This document shows, piece after piece, positions 6,004-10,707 of a stretch of 10,707 nt of DNA. The notes under the pieces are model-generated. The model made no database searches and was not told the DNA's origin. It was given only the letters and a program-made list of their open reading frames with translations. A program made the translations under genes and the position numbers. How positions within the stretch are numbered: position 1 is the first letter of the stretch; each line of letters starts with the position of its first letter. The DNA is from an uncultured Faecalibacterium sp. (GTDB lineage Bacteria > Bacillota > Clostridia > Oscillospirales > Ruminococcaceae): assembly GCA_900772565.1 (NCBI GenBank), contig CAAHET010000039.1, forward strand, positions 1 through 10,707, given 5' to 3'.

Positions 6004-6055
6004 GACAAAACGCCGGGCGCTGCACGCTCGGCTGTAAGTGGAAGGAGAAAGTGCT

Positions 6056-7699
6056 ATGCAGGTAGGCACCGGCAAAAGCGTGCTCAATGGCATCGCTATT
6101 GGCAAGCTGAAGATCTACAAGAAAAAAGACACCGCTATTTCCACCGCTCCTGTGGCAGATACCGCCGCAGAACTGGAGCGTTTTGAAGCTGCCCGCCAGA
6201 AGGCGATCGAGCAGCAGACCGCCCTGTACGAAAAGGCATTGGCTGAAGCCGGCGAGGACATCGCCGAGGTGTTCAACATCCATGCCATGATGCTGGACGA
6301 TGACGACTTTGTGGATGCCATCAAGGAGATCATCAACGGGCAGAAGATGTGCGCCGAGTACGCCGTCAAGACCGCCGGCAACAATCAGGCTGCGGTGTTC
6401 TCTGCCATGGACGACCCGTATCTGCAGGCCCGCAGCGCTGATGTGCTGGACATTGCGCAGGCCATGTTGGACATTCTGCAGGGGGTGGACAACGCTTCCC
6501 TGCAGGGCACCGAGCCCAGCATTCTGGTAGCCGAGGATCTGGCTCCCTCCGAGACCGTGCGCATGGACAAGAGCCTGCTGCTGGGCTTCATCACCCGCGA
6601 GGGCAGCTCCAACAGCCACACCGCCATTCTGGCACGCAGCATGAACATCCCCGCCCTGATCCAGTGCAAGGACATTCAGGACGACTGGGACGGCAAGATG
6701 GCTGTGGTGGACGGCTACAACGCCTGTGTGTATGTAGACCCCACCCCCGACCTGCTCAAGAGCCTGAAAAAGCGCCAGCAGGAGGACCAGAAAAAGCAGG
6801 CTCTGCTGCAGGAGCTGAAGGGCAAGCCCAACACCACGCTGGACGGCAAGACCATCAACGTGTTCGCCAACATCGGCGGCATGGGCGACGTGGGCGCTGT
6901 GCAGCAGAACGACGCCGGCGGCGTAGGTCTGTTCCGCACCGAGTTCGTTTACCTGAACTGCAAGGACTTCCCCACCGAGGACTACCAGTTCGAGGCCTAC
7001 AAGCAGGTGGTGGAAAGCCTTGCACCCCGCAAGGTGGTCGTGCGCACCTGTGATATCGGCGCGGACAAGACCGTGGATTACATGAAGCTGGATCACGAGG
7101 AGAACCCCGCGCTGGGCTACCGCGCCATCCGCATCTGCCTGACCCGCAAGGACTTCTTTAAGACCCAGCTGCGTGCGCTGCTGCGTGCTTCCGCCTACGG
7201 CAACATGAGCATCATGTTCCCCATGATCACCAGCCTGCGGGAGCTGCAGGACGCCAAGGCTGTTCTGGAAGAGTGCCGCGCCGAGCTGACCGCCGAGGGC
7301 GTCAAGATGGGGCAGAACATTGAAGTGGGCACTATGATCGAGACCCCCGCCGCCGTGTTCATCGCGGACGAGCTGGCCGCCGAGTGCGACTTCTTCTCCA
7401 TCGGCACCAACGACCTGACCCAGTACACCTGCGCACTGGACCGCCAGAACGCAAAGCTGGAGCCCTTCTTTAACCCCCACCACCCCGCCGTGCTGCGCGC
7501 CATCAAGATGACCATTGAAGCCGGTCACCGCCACGGCATCTGGGTAGGCATCTGCGGCGAGCTGGGTGCCGACACCGCCCTGACCGAGACCTTCCTGCGC
7601 ATGGGCGTGGACGAGCTGTCCATGAACGCCAAGAGCATCCTGCCGGTGCGCAAGATCATCCGCAGCGTAGACCTGAGCAAGCCCTCTGAGAAGGCTTGA
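6056..7699 (+). CDS. ptsI: PTS Enzyme I (PEP-protein phosphotransferase)
   Basis: Enzyme I autophosphorylates on histidine with phosphoenolpyruvate and passes the phosphate to HPr. The product has 547 residues, slightly shorter than the usual 570-575. The N-terminal HPr-binding helical domain covers about 1-140. The phosphohistidine domain has GSSNSHTAIL (183-192) with His188. The C-terminal PEP-binding TIM barrel includes GVGLFRTEF (289-297, Arg294), Arg330, GTMIETPAA (425-433), FSIGTNDLTQYT (447-458) and the catalytic Cys500 in GICGELGAD. All expected catalytic residues are present. ATG 6056 lies 8 nt after AAGGAG (6042-6047); a GTG at 6038 precedes that site and is rejected. The gene ends in tandem stops (TGA TAA) and is followed by a terminator shared with the convergent regulator gene. 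Confidence 0.97.
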   Translation: MQVGTGKSVLNGIAIGKLKIYKKKDTAISTAPVADTAAELERFEAARQKAIEQQTALYEKALAEAGEDIAEVFNIHAMMLDDDDFVDAIKEIINGQKMCAEYAVKTAGNNQAAVFSAMDDPYLQARSADVLDIAQAMLDILQGVDNASLQGTEPSILVAEDLAPSETVRMDKSLLLGFITREGSSNSHTAILARSMNIPALIQCKDIQDDWDGKMAVVDGYNACVYVDPTPDLLKSLKKRQQEDQKKQALLQELKGKPNTTLDGKTINVFANIGGMGDVGAVQQNDAGGVGLFRTEFVYLNCKDFPTEDYQFEAYKQVVESLAPRKVVVRTCDIGADKTVDYMKLDHEENPALGYRAIRICLTRKDFFKTQLRALLRASAYGNMSIMFPMITSLRELQDAKAVLEECRAELTAEGVKMGQNIEVGTMIETPAAVFIADELAAECDFFSIGTNDLTQYTCALDRQNAKLEPFFNPHHPAVLRAIKMTIEAGHRHGIWVGICGELGADTALTETFLRMGVDELSMNAKSILPVRKIIRSVDLSKPSEKA

Positions 7700-7714
7700 T
7701 AAACGCCATATCAT

Positions 7715-7755
7715 AAAACAACACCGGGCAGCCCGCAGCTGTCCGGTGTTGTTTT
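7715..7755. terminator. Bidirectional terminator between ptsI and the Crp-type gene
   Basis: A perfect 13-bp stem, AAAACAACACCGG (7715-7727) with CCGGTGTTGTTTT (7743-7755), has a GC-rich loop that can pair further. The A and T runs at its ends give a U tract on either strand. It lies 15 bp after the ptsI stop and 13 bp after the stop of the minus-strand regulator gene, so it can end both converging transcripts. Confidence 0.9.
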
Positions 7756-7768
7756 ATACAAAAATCTA

Positions 7769-8455
7769 TTATTTTCCTCTCGCCAGCGCCTGCAGCTTTT
7801 GCTTATCCAACACCTGCACGCCGCCGCGGTACAGCCGCACCCAGCCCTCCTGCGCAAAGTATTTGAGCATCCGGCTCACCACCTCGCGGGCAGAGCCCAT
7901 GTACCTTGCCATCTGGTCGTGGGTCATGCGGATGTCCTCGCCGCCGGTCTTGGCAAGCTCGTCGGTCAAAAAGATCGCCAGCCGCCGGTCGGCGCTCATG
8001 AACAAGATCTGCTGCATCGTCCACATGGTGTCGGAAAAGCGCTCTGCCGTCATCTGGTAGGCGTAGCAGCGCACATAGACGTTCTCCTGCATCAGCTGCC
8101 GGAAGATGCCCGCACTGATGCACAGCGCTTCGGTGTCCTCCTCGGCATCGATGTAGAGGTCGATGTTCACCGCATCCATCACGCAGGAGGCAGACAGGAT
8201 GCACACCTCCCCGCCGAACAGGCGGTACAGCGTCACATCTCTGCCGTCCTCGGACAGCAGGTAGCTGCGCAGCTGCCCGCTGCGCAGTAAAAGGATGCCC
8301 ACGCAGCTTTCCAGCGGGCTGTGCACCCGGGCACCTTTGGCGTAGTGCACCGGGCGGGTAAAGCGGCACAGCCGCTCCTGTTCTTCCGGGGTCAGCTGCT
8401 CCCAGAACGGAAACGCACAGGCCAGACACCGGGCGTGCGGAGATGTTTCTGCCAT
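7769..8455 (-). CDS. Crp/FNR-family transcriptional regulator
   Basis: The product is a 228-residue DNA-binding regulator. Residues about 20-125 look like a cyclic-nucleotide-binding-type beta roll (ILLLRSGQLRSYLLSEDGRDV, then LYRLFGGEV). A long dimerisation helix follows (about 127-155), then a winged helix-turn-helix of the Crp type (174-216) with recognition helix SAREVVSRMLKYF (188-200). Eight cysteines are present, including an N-terminal Cys10-X2-Cys13 (CLAC); this recalls FNR, but the full FNR ligand spacing is not matched, so iron-sulfur or thiol sensing is only a possibility. ATG 8455 is 8 nt from AAGGGG; a GTG at 8464 would overlap that site. The gene follows the reductase gene with a 5-bp gap and its ribosome site lies inside the reductase 3' end, which suggests translational coupling. 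Effector and targets are unknown. Confidence 0.92.
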   Translation of the reverse strand: MAETSPHARCLACAFPFWEQLTPEEQERLCRFTRPVHYAKGARVHSPLESCVGILLLRSGQLRSYLLSEDGRDVTLYRLFGGEVCILSASCVMDAVNIDLYIDAEEDTEALCISAGIFRQLMQENVYVRCYAYQMTAERFSDTMWTMQQILFMSADRRLAIFLTDELAKTGGEDIRMTHDQMARYMGSAREVVSRMLKYFAQEGWVRLYRGGVQVLDKQKLQALARGK

Positions 8456-8460
8456 ACGGC

Positions 8461-9318
8461 TCACCCCTTTCGCAGCGCCTTGGCGGCTTCCGTGCCCGCC
8501 AGTGCGCCCTCGTAAACGGCCTTTGCCACCTGCAGCAGCCCGCCGGTGCAGTCCCCGGCGGCGTACAGGCCGGGCACGGTGGTCTGCATTTTGTCATCCA
8601 CCACGATGCGGCTGCCCTCTACGGCAGCGCCCAGCTTCCGGGCCAGTGCGGTGCTGCCCGCCACGCCCAGCGCCACGAACACACCGGATACCTCCCGCAC
8701 CGTGCCGCCTGCCAGCTGCACGCCGGTGACGGTCTGCTCGCCCAGAATCGCTTCCACCTTCTGGGTGCAGACGGTCACCTCGGGCGGGAAGTCTGCGGTC
8801 AGGGCTGCGCCGTTCGTCAGCAGGGTGACGCTTTTCACCACCGGCAAAAGTGCCTGCACCTCATGCAGGGCGTACTCGCCGCTGCCCAGCACCGCCACGT
8901 CCCTGCCGCGGTAGAAAAAGGCATCGCAGGCGGCGCACCAGCTCACACCGTGGCCCTCCAGCCCGGTCAGTCCCGGGATGCGGGGCACCGCGCGGGAAGC
9001 GCCGGTGGCCAGAATGACCGCATCTGCCGGGTACGCGCCCTCCAGCGTTTCCACGGTCAGGCGGTCGGTCCATGTCAGCCCCACGGCCTCGGTCTGCACA
9101 AACTGCACTCCCAGCCGCCGGGCGTTCTCGATGCTGCGGCGTTCCAGCTCCGGCCCGGAGACCGGCTGGGCAAAGCCGTAATAATTTTCGATCTTTTCGG
9201 CGCGTTCCAGCGCCCCGGAGCCCTTGGTCAGCACGGTGGTCTGCACCCCGGCGCGCACGGCGTACAGGGCGGCGGATACCCCCGCCGGGCCGGAACCTAC
9301 GATAACGATATTGGACAT
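8461..9318 (-). CDS. Thioredoxin-reductase-like FAD/NAD(P) oxidoreductase
   Basis: This 285-residue flavoprotein has TrxB-family architecture, somewhat shorter than the usual 305-320. The FAD-binding motif GSGPAG lies at 8-13. The redox-active CAAC (Cys128, Cys131) sits in WCAACDAFFYRG, as in the CAVCDG motif of thioredoxin reductases. A second dinucleotide motif, GSGEYA, lies at 145-150, and the C-terminal FAD motif GLYAAGDC at 250-257. The HRR-XXX-R segment that binds the NADPH 2'-phosphate is not seen: the matching stretch reads LLTNGAAL (166-173), so NADH or another donor is plausible. ATG 9318 is chosen because AGGAG (9330-9326) lies 7 nt upstream and the FAD motif starts directly after it; the open frame reaches back to 9423. 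It is first in an operon with the Crp-type gene. No thioredoxin gene is nearby. Confidence 0.88.
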   Translation of the reverse strand: MSNIVIVGSGPAGVSAALYAVRAGVQTTVLTKGSGALERAEKIENYYGFAQPVSGPELERRSIENARRLGVQFVQTEAVGLTWTDRLTVETLEGAYPADAVILATGASRAVPRIPGLTGLEGHGVSWCAACDAFFYRGRDVAVLGSGEYALHEVQALLPVVKSVTLLTNGAALTADFPPEVTVCTQKVEAILGEQTVTGVQLAGGTVREVSGVFVALGVAGSTALARKLGAAVEGSRIVVDDKMQTTVPGLYAAGDCTGGLLQVAKAVYEGALAGTEAAKALRKG

Positions 9319-9351
9319 GGTGTTGCTCCTTTGCCTGATTCTTTTTCCCTT

Positions 9352-9357
9352 ATTATA
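9352..9357 (-). promoter_or_regulatory. -10 box of the reductase/regulator operon
   Basis: A perfect TATAAT on the minus strand, with a start expected near 9345 and a leader of about 27 nt. No -35 consensus is present at 16-18 bp. The expected -35 position (about 9375-9380) instead overlaps the edge of the palindrome at 9379-9393, an arrangement typical of activator-dependent promoters. Confidence 0.6.
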
Positions 9358-9378
9358 CACAAAAACCGCGCGGACTTC

Positions 9379-9393
9379 TGTGACCGGGTCGCA
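9379..9393. promoter_or_regulatory. Candidate Crp/FNR-type operator dyad
   Basis: TGTGACCGGGTCGCA is a 15-bp palindrome with one mismatched pair. Its left arm TGTGA equals the classical CRP half-site, but the arm spacing is 5 rather than 6. The centre (9386) is about 41 bp upstream of the inferred start of the minus-strand operon that encodes a Crp-type protein, and about 66 bp upstream of the ansA start. Autoregulation is inferred from position and motif likeness only. Confidence 0.4.
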
Positions 9394-9436
9394 AAAACTT
9401 TTTGGGCGGCGGGCACTGTTCAAGCCCCGGGGCGTG

Positions 9437-9445
9437 TGCTATACT
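9437..9445 (+). promoter_or_regulatory. Extended -10 promoter of ansA
   Basis: TGC-TATACT (9437-9445) is an extended -10 element on the plus strand. The region 17 bp upstream reads TGTTCA, a weak -35. The start would be near 9452, with a leader of about 35 nt. A 10-bp perfect palindrome, GCCCCGGGGC (9424-9433), lies in the spacer. Confidence 0.6.
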
Positions 9446-9486
9446 GTTGTCATGTTGAAATTTCTGCCACAGGGGGCTTTTGCTTT

Positions 9487-10494
9487 ATGTCCAAACAACG
9501 TCTGCTTTTTATCACCACCGGCGGCACCATTGCCAGCGTGCGCACCCAGCAGGGGTTAAAACCCGTGCTTACCAGCGAGGAGCTGCTCGCCCATCTGCCG
9601 GAACTGAAGGAACTGTGCTGCCCGGAAACGCTGGCGCTGTGCAGCATCGACAGCACCGACCTCGGGCAGGAGCACTGGCTCATGATGGCACGCGCCATTC
9701 AGGAAAACTACGCCCTGTACGATGGCTTTATCATCTGCCACGGCACGGATACGCTGGCGTACTCTGCGGCGGCGCTCTCTTATTTAATTCAGAACGCGGA
9801 CAAGCCCATCATCCTTACCGGCGCACAGCAGCCCATCTCCAACGAGATCACGGATGCCAAGAAAAACCTGCGGGACAGCGTGGTCTGCGCCATTGACCCG
9901 GGCAGCCGGGGTGTGATGGTGGTGTTCGGCGGGCACGTCATCGCGGGCACCCGCGCCAAGAAGAACAAGACCATCAGCTACGACGCCTTTGCCTCGGTCA
10001 ACTTTCCGGAGCTGGCGCTGGTGCAGGGCGACCGGCTGGTGCGGTACATTCCCTCGCCGTGGCCCACCGGGCCGGTGGAGTTCAGCCGCACGCTGAACAG
10101 CCGGGTGTTCCTGCTCAAGCTGACCCCGGGCATGTCCCCGGCGCTTATCCCGGAGATCTTCCGCCTGTACGATTGCGTCATCGTGGAGAGCTTCGGCGTG
10201 GGCGGCATCCCGCAGCAGCTGATGGACGCCTTTGCCGCCGGGCTGGGCGATTACGAGACTACCCACAAGGTGCTCATCATGACCACGCAGGTCACCTACG
10301 AAGGCAGCGATGTGGGCGTGTACGAGGTGGGCAAGCGAGTGCGCAACCGCTTCCGCTTCTTGGAAGCCCACGATATGACCATCGAGGCCGTGGTGACCAA
10401 AAGTATGTGGCTGCTGGCGCAGAACTGCGAAAGCTTTGACCAGCTGCAGCAGCGGTTCTACCGTCAGGTGAACTTTGACACCTTCTACCACTGA
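9487..10494 (+). CDS. ansA: L-asparaginase, cytoplasmic type I-like
   Basis: The enzyme hydrolyses L-asparagine to aspartate and ammonia. Its 335 residues fit the bacterial type family. The first catalytic motif TTGGTIAS (10-17) carries nucleophile Thr14. The second, HGTDTLAY (85-92), carries Thr87-Asp88. DSTDL (55-59) provides the substrate-binding serine/threonine, and KKNKTISYDAFAS (158-170) fits the catalytic lysine region. No signal peptide is present, and stretches such as DGFIICHGTDTLAYSAAALSYL resemble E. coli AnsA rather than periplasmic AnsB. ATG 9487 follows AGGGGG (9471-9476) by 10 nt, and the first beta strand leads straight into the threonine motif. It is divergent from the reductase operon. 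Its stop is 9 bp from the convergent azlD stop, with no clear terminator in the gap. Confidence 0.95.
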   Translation: MSKQRLLFITTGGTIASVRTQQGLKPVLTSEELLAHLPELKELCCPETLALCSIDSTDLGQEHWLMMARAIQENYALYDGFIICHGTDTLAYSAAALSYLIQNADKPIILTGAQQPISNEITDAKKNLRDSVVCAIDPGSRGVMVVFGGHVIAGTRAKKNKTISYDAFASVNFPELALVQGDRLVRYIPSPWPTGPVEFSRTLNSRVFLLKLTPGMSPALIPEIFRLYDCVIVESFGVGGIPQQLMDAFAAGLGDYETTHKVLIMTTQVTYEGSDVGVYEVGKRVRNRFRFLEAHDMTIEAVVTKSMWLLAQNCESFDQLQQRFYRQVNFDTFYH

Positions 10495-10503
10495 GCCGTT
10501 TTT

Positions 10504-10707
10504 TCAGAATACCAGCTGCACCAGCAGTACATAGCAAAAAGTGCCCCCCGCCACGCTGAGCAGGGTCTGGTGCTTCCACTTGTGCAGCGCGATGGTAGCC
10601 AGCAGCGCAAGGGCTTCCGGGATGCCGTGACTGCCGGAGAACGGGGTAACACCCTTCAGGCAATAAACGATGAGCATCCCGAAGATGGCGGCGGGCAGCA
10701 CCCGCCC
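10504..10707 (-). CDS. azlD: AzlD-type branched-chain amino acid exporter subunit (5' end outside window)
   Basis: The last 67 codons of a small membrane protein are visible; the frame is open through base 10707 (reading G-R-V-L-P-A-A), so the N-terminal third or so is missing. AzlD works with AzlC to export branched-chain amino acids. Family-like parts are LPAAIFGMLIVYCLK, then SHGIPEALALLATIALHKWKHQTLL, then a final hydrophobic segment ending VLLVQLVF. Three hydrophobic stretches are visible. A GTG at 10701 is internal and not a credible start because it would remove most of the first membrane segment. azlC would be expected just beyond the window edge. Assignment rests on remembered family pattern and length. 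Confidence 0.85.
   Translation of the reverse strand, partial: GRVLPAAIFGMLIVYCLKGVTPFSGSHGIPEALALLATIALHKWKHQTLLSVAGGTFCYVLLVQLVF

Noticed and set aside
6002..6030. Promoter for ptsI starting at TTGACA 6002
   Set aside because: The hexamer overlaps the terminator T tract and nothing resembling a -10 box occurs 15-19 bp downstream.
5675..7714. A 679-residue open frame antisense to ptsH and ptsI
   Set aside because: It covers two genes whose products have complete catalytic motifs. The antisense product is a low-complexity Gly/Val/His/Leu-rich string with no ribosome site or domain, as expected from G/C-biased third codon positions.
9424..9433. GCCCCGGGGC as a MerR-type spacer operator for ansA
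   Set aside because: It is only 10 bp long, pure G/C in a GC-rich genome, and the -35/-10 spacing is not the 19 bp typical of MerR promoters.
8443..9486. N-terminal 348-codon extension in frame with ansA
   Set aside because: It is antisense to the reductase gene and has no family likeness. The asparaginase fold starts at ATG 9487 with its own Shine-Dalgarno and promoter.

Overview
The window looks like a chromosomal segment of a GC-rich gut clostridium of the Oscillospiraceae/Ruminococcaceae, most likely Faecalibacterium or a close relative such as Gemmiger or Subdoligranulum. This rests on purine-rich Gram-positive ribosome binding sites, G/C-ending codons, a clostridial gene set and a palindromic intergenic repeat of a kind I recall from those genomes. 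Species is an inference; no rRNA is present. There is no rRNA, tRNA, CRISPR array, transposase or phage gene. Most genes are recognisable housekeeping or envelope genes.

Layout. On the minus strand at the left are argG (5' 375 codons, running off the window), a roughly 300-bp repeat-filled gap, and a gene for a PfoR-like EIIC-family membrane protein. A 395-bp divergent promoter region follows, with an unusual phased GGAA/TTCC array. On the plus strand come a secreted GH25 lysozyme-like muramidase with a long Pro/Glu/Thr/Ala spacer, a small membrane-anchored DUF4830-type protein, ptsH (HPr) and ptsI (Enzyme I). ptsI is convergent with a minus-strand pair: a thioredoxin-reductase-like flavoprotein followed by a Crp/FNR-family regulator, with the regulator's Shine-Dalgarno sequence inside the reductase stop region. 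Divergent from that pair is ansA (cytoplasmic L-asparaginase). Its 3' end lies 9 bp from the 3' end of a truncated azlD (branched-chain amino acid export).

How the parts fit. ptsH and ptsI form the general phosphotransfer chain PEP -> EI -> HPr. Here the two genes are separated by a terminator-like hairpin, and HPr keeps His15 but carries Lys at the position of regulatory Ser46. The reductase/Crp pair looks like a self-contained redox or metabolic control unit, with a palindrome centred about 41 bp upstream of the inferred start site of its promoter. The muramidase and the DUF4830 protein are envelope genes in separate transcription units. argG, ansA and azlD all touch amino-acid metabolism but are not co-transcribed in this window.

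I did not find a clear multi-gene undescribed system. The best leads are regulatory: the phased GGAA/TTCC array, the Crp-type dyad, the non-canonical HPr, and the nested palindromic element.
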